Part shown: piece by piece, positions 47,752 to 56,327 of the stretch
Layout: each line of letters begins with the position of its first letter
Numbering within the stretch: the stretch's first letter is position 1
Translations under genes and position numbers: made by a program
Notes under the pieces: generated by a model
Databases searched by the model: none
Told to the model about the DNA's origin: nothing
Seen by the model: only the letters and a program-made list of their open reading frames with translations
Assembly: GCA_013204555.1 (NCBI GenBank)
Contig: JABMNO010000017.1
Span: 1-64,000, forward strand
Reading direction: 5' to 3'
Origin: Chloroflexota bacterium
GTDB lineage: Bacteria; Chloroflexota; Dehalococcoidia; Lucifugimonadales; Lucifugimonadaceae
DNA length: 64,000 nt

Positions 47752-47966
47752 CGTGTGCTCCATGGTTGGTTGAACGGCTGAATATATGCCGTTTTACATC
47801 CACGACGAATACCGACGTGACAATTCGACACTTTTCGGCCATCAGGTTGCGAGTCGAGTATGCGGCGTCCGGGGTGCGGCCCTTCGAGTGGCCTCAGGAG
47901 AACCTACCGCAGCACCCCTACGTCGTCGGACCAGGCTATGCGCGGCCAATCGGCCAGTTTGCCCCT

Positions 47967-49121
47967 CTACCAGTCAGCTACCGAGCCATCGTTCTCGTGG
48001 TAGCTCTCGCCGCCGAGTTCCTCGTGATAGCCGTACGCCGGGCCGTCATACTCCTTGGTCGCCGCGACCTCATCAACCTCAACGCCCAGACCGGGTGTGT
48101 CCCATAGCGCAATGTGGCCGTCCACAACTTCCCAATCTTTCTTGAGAAGACCATTGCCGAGACCGGCGTCCACCTGCTCTTGAATCAGGAAGTTCGGCAC
48201 CACCGCATCAACCAGCATGCAGGCGGCCAGCGCCAACGGGCCAATGGCACAGTGCGGCATGATGTGCTGGTAGTAGACCTCAGCGTAGTTGGCGATTCGC
48301 TTGAGCTCAGATGGACCACCACAGTGGGCAACATCGGGTTGCAGCAGCGATACCGCCTGCTTCTCAATCACCTCTCGGAACTCCCAGCGCGAAAGCAGTC
48401 GCTCTCCAGTTGCGATTGGGAATGGCACCTTGTCGGCCACGAGTTTTAACGCGTCCGGATTCTCCTGTGGCACGGGCTCTTCTACGAACATTGGGCGCAT
48501 GCCTTTGATCTCATGGCACACTTCAACTGCGAGTCCCGGCGTCATCTTTGCGTGGAAGTCGAAGGCCAGTTCAACGTCGTCGCCAACCCACTCGCGCATC
48601 AAGTACGCAGCCTTCACGAATTCATCGATTCGGGATGGTGGCTCGTGTGCCCGGAAGAAACCTGCCGGGCCAGCTTTGTAGGCGGTATATCCGCTCTTCT
48701 GGAGCATGGTGAGCCGGGTGCGGGACTCTTCAAGTCCTTCGTCAGTCAGGTCCCGAATGCCCCAGTGGGCGTACACGCGAATCCTGTCCCGAACATTGCC
48801 ACCCATGAGCATGTAGCTGGGCACGCCATAGTGCTTGCCCGCCAGATCCCACAGTGCGGCATTCAGGCCGGCGATGGCGCTCATGTTGTGTGCGCCGCCC
48901 CGGAAGAATGGCGACCGATACATCTGCTGCCAGTGGTGCTCTATGCGGAGCGGGTCTTTGCCAATGAGATATTCGGCAAACTCATCGATGGCTGCCGGGA
49001 CCGAGCGCGGCTTGCCTTCCAGAGTGCTCTCGCCCCAGCCTTCAATACCCGTGTCAGTGGATATTCGGACTAATCGGGTCCGATTGCGTGGCGCGAATTG
49101 ATCAATTCGGGTAATTTTCAC
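47967..49121 (-). CDS. Galactonate dehydratase-like enzyme (enolase superfamily), copy 3
   Basis: A 384-residue enzyme that most resembles D-galactonate dehydratase. It has RGGAHNMSAIAGLNAALWDL, the Lys in GYTAYKAGPAG, the Asp ligand in LAFDFHAKMTP, Glu ligands in MFVEEPVPQEN and IATGERLLSRWEF, QPDVAHCGG, and the His in IMPHCAIGPLALAA with its following LVDAVVPNFLIQEQ. It would dehydrate an aldonic acid to a 2-keto-3-deoxy acid; the exact sugar is not shown. The GTG 49121 start has GGAGG upstream; the open frame goes back to 49190. Confidence 0.85.
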   Translation of the reverse strand: MKITRIDQFAPRNRTRLVRISTDTGIEGWGESTLEGKPRSVPAAIDEFAEYLIGKDPLRIEHHWQQMYRSPFFRGGAHNMSAIAGLNAALWDLAGKHYGVPSYMLMGGNVRDRIRVYAHWGIRDLTDEGLEESRTRLTMLQKSGYTAYKAGPAGFFRAHEPPSRIDEFVKAAYLMREWVGDDVELAFDFHAKMTPGLAVEVCHEIKGMRPMFVEEPVPQENPDALKLVADKVPFPIATGERLLSRWEFREVIEKQAVSLLQPDVAHCGGPSELKRIANYAEVYYQHIMPHCAIGPLALAACMLVDAVVPNFLIQEQVDAGLGNGLLKKDWEVVDGHIALWDTPGLGVEVDEVAATKEYDGPAYGYHEELGGESYHENDGSVADW

Positions 49122-49253
49122 TATGGGGCCTCCAGATATGGGATACAGGCGAGCCGGGCCATAATACATCCGACGACCCGCGGAAGACATGAATATACGT
49201 CCTCTGGTTTACCATTTGCAGGATCAGTCTGACGAGCGACCTGGAGCGAGACA

Positions 49254-50054
49254 GTGGCAACGACAACAGATGTGACGACAATTGACACCGGAATGGCCGC
49301 CCGAGAGGCGATCAGGGCAGGGCGTCGAATTCCTACCGGTGGATGGGCGCCGGGCTATGTCCAGGCCAATGTGGCAATCCTGCCGAAAGATCTTGCATTC
49401 GATTTCCTGCTTTTCTGCCAGCGAAACCCGAAACCGTGCCCGGTTATTGAAGTTATTGAGGCTGGCAAGGTGCATCCCGTTATCAGCGCTCCATCAGCAG
49501 ATATCAGAACTGACGTGCCCAGGTATCGGATCTGGCGCGACGGTGAACTGACTGATGAGGTCGAAACAATTGAAGAGCACTGGTCTGACGACCTTGTCAC
49601 GTTCTTGCTCGGATGCAGTTTCTCGTTTGAAAACGCTCTCATCGACAACGGAATCGAATTGCCGCACTACGGCACGGGCCAGAATGTATCCATGTTCAAG
49701 ACCAGCGTCGATACGATTCCTGCGGGACCGTTCTCCGGGCCGATGGTCGTGTCAATGCGCTGGATACCACAGAACAAAGTTGTCAGGGCCGTGCAGTCCA
49801 CATCGCGCTTCCCGGCTGTCCACGGTGCGCCGGTAAACGTTGGTGATCCCGCCGCTCTGGGCATTTCAGACGTTTCGAAACCGGACTTCGGCGATGCATG
49901 GGAACCCAAACCCGGCGATGTGCCAGTGTTCTGGGCCTGCGGTGTAACGCCTCAGGCGGTTGCGATGGCATCAAAGCCGCCGCTGATGATCACGCATGCG
50001 CCGGGATACATGTTTGTGACTGATTTGAGGGATGTGGATCTGGCGGTTTTTTAG
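49254..50054 (+). CDS. D-glutamate cyclase N-terminal-type protein (DUF1445, YcsI-like hydro-lyase)
   Basis: A 266-residue member of the DUF1445 family. Nearly every family landmark is present: TGGWAPGYVQANVAILPKDL, FDFLLFCQRNPKPCPVIEV, ISAPSADIRTDVPRYRIW, FLLGCSFSFENAL, GPMVVSMRWIP, HGAPVNVGDP and VPVFWACGVTPQAVAM. In vertebrate DGLUCY this domain is fused to a DUF4392 domain and the protein cyclises D-glutamate to 5-oxoproline. Here the second half is a separate gene 288 bases downstream. GTG start. Possible role in D-amino-acid breakdown. Confidence 0.83.
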   Translation: MATTTDVTTIDTGMAAREAIRAGRRIPTGGWAPGYVQANVAILPKDLAFDFLLFCQRNPKPCPVIEVIEAGKVHPVISAPSADIRTDVPRYRIWRDGELTDEVETIEEHWSDDLVTFLLGCSFSFENALIDNGIELPHYGTGQNVSMFKTSVDTIPAGPFSGPMVVSMRWIPQNKVVRAVQSTSRFPAVHGAPVNVGDPAALGISDVSKPDFGDAWEPKPGDVPVFWACGVTPQAVAMASKPPLMITHAPGYMFVTDLRDVDLAVF

Positions 50055-50087
50055 AGGTGGGATCGGCGAGCGTTGCCTGCGCCAAGC

Positions 50088-50199
50088 ATGTCATTCTGAG
50101 GCTCCGCGAAGAATCTCAGTTGGGAATCACGGTATGCGGCTCATCGAAACGCTCATGTCATGCGACGCTGAGATTCTTCGCGGAGCCTCAGAATGACAT
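50088..50199. repeat. Foldback element with perfect 32-bp inverted arms
   Basis: Left arm 50088-50119, right arm 50168-50199, spacer 48 bases. It sits between the two D-glutamate cyclase half genes. Short strings of the arms (ATTCTGAG, GAAGAATCT) recur near 4111. It has no coding capacity and no obvious target-site duplication that I can confirm. Confidence 0.85.
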
Positions 50200-50341
50200 A
50201 TCGTCGAATGAGAAGGACGCCTTGGTATCGAAGACCATGACCTCTGACGAGGCCAACGCATCCGAAGGGTTGTTTCAGCGGACCACATGCGTCAATATTC
50301 TGACTCCATAACATTCGCAGTGAGAAGCCGGAGCAAACAAT

Positions 50342-51181
50342 ATGGGAGCGATTGAAGAGATCATCCTTCGTGGCGATGTGCGCGGCATGCGGCATCTGGC
50401 GCCTCATCTTGAACCGGACTACGTTACTGACTGCGCTCAGTTTGTGATGGATCACAAAGGTCGAGTAATCATCACAACCGGCTTCTACATCTTGTCTGCA
50501 GGCCAGCCCGAGACTGACGGGCCACCTGGCGCGGTTGCGATTGGGAACGCGCTCGATGAGCTTGGATTCGATGTGTCTTACGTCACTGATTCGGTCTCGT
50601 TGTCCGCCCTCGCTTCGATCGTAAGTCCGGGGCACGCCATCATTGAGTTCCCGATCACTTCGCACCGTGAGTCGTCCGATTTTGCACAGGAATTAATTCG
50701 TAACGAGCGTCCTGACCTCATGATCTCGATCGAGCGAGCGGGCATCTCCTCAGACGGTATCTACCGGAACATGCGCGGGATGGATATTTCAGACCACAAC
50801 GCCAAGATTGATCACCTCTTTGACCAGAATCCATATTCGCTGGGAATAGGGGACGGTGGCAACGAGATTGGCATGGGGAACCTGGCCAAAATCATTGCTG
50901 AGACCGAAGGGCTTCCGGATGTTCCTGCCGTTACGACCACGACGAACCTGATATGCGCAGCCGTTTCTAACTGGGGTGGATATGGGCTGGTGACGGCGCT
51001 TTCACAGGCTGCTGGTCGCAACCTGCTTCCATCGCTTGATGATGAGGTCGATTGGGTAAATACTCTCGTTGAGGGTGGAGCGGTCGACGGCTTTTCTGGC
51101 GATAACAAAGCCTACGTGGACGGGTTCACTCTGGAAGAGAACGCAAAGTGTTTGACCGATCTGCATAAGCTTCTCGCTTAG
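50342..51181 (+). CDS. D-glutamate cyclase C-terminal-type protein (DUF4392)
   Basis: A 279-residue protein of the DUF4392 family. Landmarks: VIITTGFYILSAGQPETDGP, AIGNALDELGFDVSYVTD, MISIERAG, NPYSLGIGDGGNEIGMGNL and TTTTNLICAAVSNWGGYG. It is the homologue of the C-terminal half of DGLUCY; the N-terminal half is encoded upstream on the same strand. ATG 50342 is preceded by GGAG. The MFS gene converges on it. Confidence 0.83.
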   Translation: MGAIEEIILRGDVRGMRHLAPHLEPDYVTDCAQFVMDHKGRVIITTGFYILSAGQPETDGPPGAVAIGNALDELGFDVSYVTDSVSLSALASIVSPGHAIIEFPITSHRESSDFAQELIRNERPDLMISIERAGISSDGIYRNMRGMDISDHNAKIDHLFDQNPYSLGIGDGGNEIGMGNLAKIIAETEGLPDVPAVTTTTNLICAAVSNWGGYGLVTALSQAAGRNLLPSLDDEVDWVNTLVEGGAVDGFSGDNKAYVDGFTLEENAKCLTDLHKLLA

Positions 51182-51185
51182 GTTT

Positions 51186-52469
51186 CTACCGCTTCTTCGT
51201 CTTACCGCTCTTTTTCAGTGTTTCCTGTACGAAGAAGAATGCTACTGCGGCTCCTATGAATCCAAAGCCGCCGGTCACGACTGATGCGACGCCAAGGGTC
51301 GCCGCCTGAGCTACGAATCCGACGATGAACGGCCCTGTGCTGCCACCTATATCGCCAATAAGCCGCCACACGCCAATGAACTCGCCCGTCCTGTTGGGGG
51401 GGGAGAAGTCCACTCCAAGCGTGAACACGATTCCGCTGCTGATGCCATTTCCCACTCCAGCCCACAGACCGATTGCCAACAGCGTTCCGAAGCTGCCTGC
51501 GAGCGGAATCAACACCAGCGACGAACCAAGCACGATCAGGCTGGGAACGAGGACCCATTTGCGTCCCCAGCGGTCCATCACAATTCCGACCGGGTAGAAG
51601 AAGAAGCTATCGACCAGCGAGGATGCGCTCATGATCAGGTTGATCCCGCGTATATCGATGCCAATCGCATCGCCCCAGAGTGGGATGAGGATGGAGCGGC
51701 CGTTCCGGATGAGTTGCAGGCAGACCGCCGCAACCCCGGCGGTGGCGAAAATACGTTTATTCTCCGTGACGACTTCGCCCAGCCGGGAAACGATCGACTC
51801 ACCCTCAACGTCGAGTCCACCGCCTCCCGTGTCCACCAGCATTTTTAGCATGAGCACTGCTGTGATGATGCCTATTCCGGCTTGAGCAAAGAATGTGGAT
51901 TGCAAGCCAAACTCTTGAGCAATGAAAGCTGCAGCGAGTGGCCCAGCGAACAGGGCCATCCGGTTCACCCCGCCAAACAGGGCGAGCGCACGGCCTCGAT
52001 TCTGGTTCGGGATCACCTTGGCGATGTACGCCTGACGGGATATCGACCAAACGGCGCGGGCCATTCCCTGACAGAACCTCAAGGCTATGTAGATCCAGAT
52101 GGTCGCGGCAAGACCCGCGCCTAAGGCCGTAACTCCAATTGCAGCGGTTCCAAACACCATGGTCTTCTTTGAGCCGAACCGCGAGACAAACGCGCCGGAT
52201 GGGACGTCAAAGAGCATTGTGCCAATTTCACGCGCTGCAACCGCTACTCCAATTAGCCCGAGACCGGCGCCGAGGTGTTTGGCGAACAGCGGGACTTGAG
52301 CAAGGACGAGTCCTTCGCCCAGAGATAGCAGCAGCGTTGGGACGTAGACCGTCCACATGATTGAGCGGATAGAGAACGGCGGCTCAGAATCTGGGATAGG
52401 TTGAGACACCGGCGGATCACCGGCATTATTCGGGTTGGTTTGAGGTGTCTCTTCAGAAGATTCTGGCAC
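51186..52469 (-). CDS. Major facilitator superfamily transporter
   Basis: A 427-residue transporter with about twelve membrane helices after a proline- and serine-rich N-terminus of about 35 residues. The loop between helices 2 and 3 reads GAFVSRFGSKKTMVFGTAAI, and the second-half equivalent is GIVMDRWGRKWVLVPSLIVL, both of the typical MFS motif-A kind. It resembles efflux-type or small-solute carriers; the substrate is unknown. It is convergent with the DUF4392 gene, separated by four bases. Confidence 0.85.
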   Translation of the reverse strand: MPESSEETPQTNPNNAGDPPVSQPIPDSEPPFSIRSIMWTVYVPTLLLSLGEGLVLAQVPLFAKHLGAGLGLIGVAVAAREIGTMLFDVPSGAFVSRFGSKKTMVFGTAAIGVTALGAGLAATIWIYIALRFCQGMARAVWSISRQAYIAKVIPNQNRGRALALFGGVNRMALFAGPLAAAFIAQEFGLQSTFFAQAGIGIITAVLMLKMLVDTGGGGLDVEGESIVSRLGEVVTENKRIFATAGVAAVCLQLIRNGRSILIPLWGDAIGIDIRGINLIMSASSLVDSFFFYPVGIVMDRWGRKWVLVPSLIVLGSSLVLIPLAGSFGTLLAIGLWAGVGNGISSGIVFTLGVDFSPPNRTGEFIGVWRLIGDIGGSTGPFIVGFVAQAATLGVASVVTGGFGFIGAAVAFFFVQETLKKSGKTKKR

Positions 52470-52520
52470 GGCGATGAATCGTACCTGATCATGCCGTATG
52501 TGATCGGATTATCGAGGGAA

Positions 52521-52560
52521 AAAGAACGGCCCCACCAGAAATGGTGGGGCCGTTCTTTTG
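52521..52560 (-). terminator. Rho-independent terminator of the aminotransferase gene
   Basis: A perfect 17-bp stem (52521-52537 with 52542-52558) closed by a GAAA/TTTC tetraloop. On the minus strand it is followed by a T-rich run ending TTTTTCCC. Confidence 0.9.
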
Positions 52561-52572
52561 ATTAGATCTTGG

Positions 52573-53781
52573 CTAGCCGCCCGGTGAAACCTTGAAGGAG
52601 CCCTCTCGCTCCATGATCTCTGCCAACAGCGCTACTCCGTCGCGGTTTTTCTCTACTGATTCGTAGCCGTAACAGAGTCTGGCGCAGTGGTCGCCGTCGC
52701 CATTGGGTGCAAAAGAGGCGCCGGAGTTGAATCCAACCCCTGCCTTGAACGCGATTGGCATCAGCTCAGTGGCGTTCACATGTTCCGGGAACGTGACCCA
52801 GAGGTAGAGGCTTCCTTTAGGGGTGCTCCAGGTGGTCCCAGTGCCGCCAAAGTTCTCGCCAAGAGCCGCAACCATCGCGTCGCGCTTGGGCCGGTTGATC
52901 ACGTTGATGTAGTCAATGTGCTTGTACATCTCGCGATTGAGGAATTCATAGACAGCCAATGACGTGAAGTGATTCGTCCCAGTCATCCGGAAGCTCAGCG
53001 CTCGGCGCATCGTTTCAGGGTCTGAGACAAAGTAGCCCAGGCGCAGGCCCGGTGCGAGGATCTTGGAGAACGAGCCCACGTAGACAACCATGCCTGAATC
53101 ATCAAGCGATCTGAACGACTCCTGTGTTTCGCCTTCGTAGCGCAGGTCCGTGTAGCACTCGTCTTCAATGATCACCATGTGGTGTCGACGGCAGATATCG
53201 ATGATCTGTTTTCGTCGTTCGGTCGGCAGCGTATTGCCGGTTGGGTTTTGAAACTCAGGAATGGTGTAGAGGAGCTTAGGTTTTTTGCCCTCTGCGGTGA
53301 GCTTCACAATGAGAGCTTCAAGCTCTTCTGGAATGATGCTGTCGTCGTCAATTGGTGTGCCAACGACGTTTGCTCCGGCCTTGCGGAACTGTGCCAGCGT
53401 TCCAGAGTAGACGTAGTGCTCCATGATGACCGTGTCACCGGGGTCCACAAGCGCCTTGATGACAACAAAGTTGGCCTCAGCAGAACCGTTGACTACCGCA
53501 ATATTGTCTGGAGAGACCTTGAAGCCGTCGTCGCGTTCTAACTTTGCTGCGATCAACTCTCGTAGCTCCGGGATGCCTCTTGTATCCGGGTAGAACGCAA
53601 GATCACCACCTTGCTTCTCCAGCATGGTGCTCAGGGCGTCAGTCAAACCTTTGAAGGGAATTGAATCCGGGTCTGGTTGGGCTGTTGCGAAGTCATACTT
53701 GGCGTGAACGGGAACCCGTAGCTCCGTGTCCACACTGTCCTTGGAATAGATATTTGAGAGATCGAATGTCTGTGTCGCCAT
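52573..53781 (-). CDS. PLP-dependent aminotransferase, class I/II
   Basis: A 402-residue fold-type I aminotransferase. The PLP lysine is in VYVGSFSKILAPGLRLGY; earlier motifs are FYPDTRGIPELRELIAAKL, NGSAEANFVVIKAL, and YTIPEFQNPTGNTLPTERR with the Asn/Pro pair and EDECYTDLRYEG with the Asp/Tyr that hold PLP. It looks like the LysN/2-aminoadipate or valine-pyruvate type group (MocR-like domain without DNA-binding part). The amino donor is not identifiable. ATG 53781. Confidence 0.87.
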   Translation of the reverse strand: MATQTFDLSNIYSKDSVDTELRVPVHAKYDFATAQPDPDSIPFKGLTDALSTMLEKQGGDLAFYPDTRGIPELRELIAAKLERDDGFKVSPDNIAVVNGSAEANFVVIKALVDPGDTVIMEHYVYSGTLAQFRKAGANVVGTPIDDDSIIPEELEALIVKLTAEGKKPKLLYTIPEFQNPTGNTLPTERRKQIIDICRRHHMVIIEDECYTDLRYEGETQESFRSLDDSGMVVYVGSFSKILAPGLRLGYFVSDPETMRRALSFRMTGTNHFTSLAVYEFLNREMYKHIDYINVINRPKRDAMVAALGENFGGTGTTWSTPKGSLYLWVTFPEHVNATELMPIAFKAGVGFNSGASFAPNGDGDHCARLCYGYESVEKNRDGVALLAEIMEREGSFKVSPGG

Positions 53782-53956
53782 TGGTTGCAGCTAGTCCCCC
53801 AGGGCCGGATTGTGTGGTGCGCTCGCCATTTTCGTGAGTCCACGATGGTGGCACAGTTTAGGGCCGTCGCCATACACGCGCAAACGCCTTCCTCCCGCGA
53901 TCGGGACTGATTGCCAGTTCACGATAGAGAAGGAAGGCGTCAGGCGGAGGGCGGAG

Positions 53957-54784
53957 CTATGCCGCAGAGATGGTGTCTTCGCACTCTCTGGGTATAGCAA
54001 ATGAGACGGTAGTTCCGCGGCCGGGACTACTTTTTATCGATATGTTGCCCCCGTGGGCATGAATGATTTCTCGGGTAACGAATAGGCCAAGTCCCAGCCC
54101 CGGGACAACTGCGCCTGAGCCATTTTCAGCCCTATAAAAATTGTCGAATACTTTCGATAATTCCTCGCTCGGTATGCCGATCCCTCTATCTACTATTTGC
54201 ACATAGAATCGGGAGTCATCCACCTCAGCGGCGAGATCAATTTGAGAACTTGGGGAACTGAACTTCGATGCGTTGGTGAGCAGGTTACCCAGAGCCTGAT
54301 GTATTCGAGAACGATCAGCCTGGATAACACTGCCTGGAATTGGCGATTGCACGATCAGAGTCTGGCCTGCTGATTCCAGTATCGGTCTCATAGACTTTGC
54401 CGTTTCATCGATCAGGTCAGCTGCGTCAATACTGGTCTTCACAATTGAGACATCTTTTTGCCGACCAAATGCTACGATCTCACCAAGATCTTTGATGATC
54501 TCTGTCAGTACGCTGGCATTGCGACTGACACTTTTGAGTTGGTCCATTTCGCGAGAGCCGAGGCGATCATCACGGTTTCTCAAAAGAAGGTCACAAAATG
54601 CCACGATGGAAGTGAGCGGAGTTCTCAGCTCATGAGAGACCACCGCAAGCGACTGGCGCATTGCCGCATTTTCACGCTCCAACTCCAAGAATTGGTCAGC
54701 CAGGCGCGTGTCCGCGTCGGTTGAAACCGCAATGTGGTTTGACTCCAGAGGCACAGAACTAATCTTAGTCACTGATGGTCCCAA
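53957..54784 (-). CDS. Soluble histidine kinase
   Basis: A 275-residue cytosolic sensor kinase without a membrane helix or recognisable input domain. A predicted coiled coil (residues 28-45) leads into the phospho-acceptor box AVVSHELRTPLTSIV; the ATPase domain has N (ALGNLLTNASKFS), G1 (IVDRGIGIP), F (KVFDNFYRAE) and G2 (GLGLGLFVTREI) boxes. The TTG at 54784 is used; GTG 54772 is possible. It is divergent from the comX-like gene, 274 bases away, and no cognate regulator is adjacent on its strand. Confidence 0.83.
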   Translation of the reverse strand: MGPSVTKISSVPLESNHIAVSTDADTRLADQFLELERENAAMRQSLAVVSHELRTPLTSIVAFCDLLLRNRDDRLGSREMDQLKSVSRNASVLTEIIKDLGEIVAFGRQKDVSIVKTSIDAADLIDETAKSMRPILESAGQTLIVQSPIPGSVIQADRSRIHQALGNLLTNASKFSSPSSQIDLAAEVDDSRFYVQIVDRGIGIPSEELSKVFDNFYRAENGSGAVVPGLGLGLFVTREIIHAHGGNISIKSSPGRGTTVSFAIPRECEDTISAA

Positions 54785-54930
54785 CTGATGACCCGCCTAC
54801 TTGTCACGAGCCAATCGGATACACGAAAATGAGCTTCCCGGATATCCCCGGAAGCCTGCGTCCCCGATTGAATACTTAGCGTAACTTCGGCGGTCGAGCG
54901 GGTGTACAGCAGCATACCCACCTCAATCTA

Positions 54931-54965
54931 GATATTTTCCTAGTAACGCGTAGGGGAATACCTAG
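54931..54965. promoter_or_regulatory. Candidate operator dyad upstream of the comX-like gene
   Basis: CCTA (54939-54942) and TAGG (54951-54954) form a short dyad with flanking TTT/AA; another CCTAG follows at 54961-54965. Spaced half-sites are typical of NarL/LuxR-type regulators such as ComA. I cannot test binding; this is a guess from position and symmetry. Confidence 0.25.
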
Positions 54966-55045
54966 TGACTGTCGATGTAATACGGCCCATTCTTTCGGCT
55001 TAAGGCTAGGCATTTACCTGGCTGGGACTGGTCGAATATCGACGC

Positions 55046-55052
55046 AGGAGGT
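55046..55052 (+). promoter_or_regulatory. Strong Shine-Dalgarno site of the comX-like gene
   Basis: AGGAGGT lies six bases before ATG 55059. It is the best ribosome-binding site in the signalling island, in line with high expression of a pheromone precursor. Confidence 0.75.
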
Positions 55053-55058
55053 AGGAAT

Positions 55059-55277
55059 ATGTCCAGTATGGACACGAACATGGTGGAAGCCATTGCACGC
55101 GAAGTTGAGAAGTCACCGCTGTCGCCCGATGTCGAGTCTTTCATCAACTCCTTTGAACTCACATCGGATGAGAAGACCGAAGTCGTCAAGATCCTGAACG
55201 ACATGAAGTTCAAGGGTGATGACGTCAGTGCGCTGCCAAACACACCACCGCAGATCGTCGACGCGGGTTGGGCCTAA
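55059..55277 (+). CDS. ComX-like pheromone precursor peptide
   Basis: A 72-residue peptide with no signal sequence or membrane helix, an acidic helical leader and a Pro-containing C-terminal tail. Its only tryptophan, W71, is the second-last residue (tail PPQIVDAGWA), and there is no cysteine. In ComX pheromones of Bacillus, a precursor of about 55-75 residues is cut to its C-terminal 5-10 residues and the tryptophan, three or four from the end, is prenylated by ComQ. The stop codon directly abuts an isoprenyl-synthase-like gene, then a ComP-like kinase and a NarL-type regulator. I therefore infer a precursor role. I do not recognise primary-sequence identity to known ComX, which is itself highly variable. 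A second ATG at 55068 is possible. Confidence 0.72.
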   Translation: MSSMDTNMVEAIAREVEKSPLSPDVESFINSFELTSDEKTEVVKILNDMKFKGDDVSALPNTPPQIVDAGWA

Positions 55278-56291
55278 TTGGTCGCGTTACTTGAAGTGAC
55301 TGCGCCGTCTCACCGGCCTTCCAGAGCCGGTGAACGGGGTGGTCACGTCACATCTGAGATATCTCGTCAGATTTCTCTCGCGGGATTGCCAGAAGATTTG
55401 GAAAGGGTTGCGCGGTTTCAGTTCACTGGCGGGGCAATGGAGGACATGATTCCTCCGACGCTCTTTGGGGCGCTGACCGTTCACTCTTATGAGTCTGCAG
55501 GCGGGCAACACCATGAAGACGTCGCACCGGCAGCGGCGGCGGTTGAGTTCACAGCGGCAGCCGCGTCTGTGCTTGACGATTTACAGGATCTGGATCCGAT
55601 TCCTGGCATCGATCCAAATGACCCAGGGGCTGGGGCTGAATTGGTAGCTCTATTTATGGCGCTGGCGAACCAGTCAATGTGCGGTCTGAAATCCACTGGA
55701 ATGAGTTCGGGCAGCATAGAGACAGCGATGTCGATCTTGTCGCATTTTGAAGTCCGTGCTCTGGCGGGGCAGCATAGGGCGAATCAGATCGATTTAGCTG
55801 AGGCCACGGATGGGTCAATGGAATTGGCGACAGATGCCTCCCACGAAAAGTCAGGCTCTTTCGGAAGGCTAGCGGCCGAGATCGGGGCCGCATTGGCGAC
55901 CAACGACGAAGCATTGATTCACGCACACGGCGAGTTCGGACATCATCTTGCAATCATCGACCAACTCCAAAACGACGTCGCAGGAGTCTGGCCGGGTGGC
56001 GAAGCCAGCACTGATATTTCGCTTGGACGGGCAACTTCCCCCCTCATGTTCGCCTTCGAAGTCCCCTCTGGAGTGAATAAAGCCGCTGACGAGGTTAAGA
56101 CTGCACTGCGGTCCAGAGATGAATCTGGCGGGCGGGATGAAGCCTGGGTCAGAGAAGCACTGTTCAAGTCTGGAGCCGTTCACTACGCGTGGGTAGTTGC
56201 CGCGGTCCACAGGGCGAAGGCAGCGTCTCTGGCCGCGAAATGCGTCCAGTCGAATCCAAACTCGCGAATCGCCGATCTGCTGGTGGCATGA
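55278..56291 (+). CDS. ComQ-like isoprenyl transferase
   Basis: A 337-residue protein of the isoprenyl-diphosphate-synthase fold. The first Asp-rich motif is SVLDDLQDLD (D100, D101, D104). A GQH follows at 164-166, a helix K191-S192 after it, then a second metal motif DQLQNDVAG (228-236, degenerate compared with DDxxD), and GRATSPLMF where synthases have GKxTLP. Only one canonical Asp-rich motif and a weakened second one is the state I know in ComQ. The role would be farnesylation or geranylation of the upstream peptide's tryptophan. TTG 55278 directly follows the peptide's stop, so translation is probably coupled; ATG 55437 would still keep the active site. Length is slightly greater than ComQ (about 300). 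Confidence 0.76.
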   Translation: MVALLEVTAPSHRPSRAGERGGHVTSEISRQISLAGLPEDLERVARFQFTGGAMEDMIPPTLFGALTVHSYESAGGQHHEDVAPAAAAVEFTAAAASVLDDLQDLDPIPGIDPNDPGAGAELVALFMALANQSMCGLKSTGMSSGSIETAMSILSHFEVRALAGQHRANQIDLAEATDGSMELATDASHEKSGSFGRLAAEIGAALATNDEALIHAHGEFGHHLAIIDQLQNDVAGVWPGGEASTDISLGRATSPLMFAFEVPSGVNKAADEVKTALRSRDESGGRDEAWVREALFKSGAVHYAWVVAAVHRAKAASLAAKCVQSNPNSRIADLLVA

Positions 56292-56327
56292 GTTAGCAGT
56301 TCCAACGTCGGTATACTCCGGGCATGA

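Noticed and set aside
55059-55277. Lanthipeptide, lasso or nitrile-hydratase-leader type RiPP precursor
   Set aside because: There is no Cys or Ser/Thr-rich core and no cyclase, protease or dehydratase gene nearby. The partner genes are prenyltransferase-, kinase- and regulator-like.
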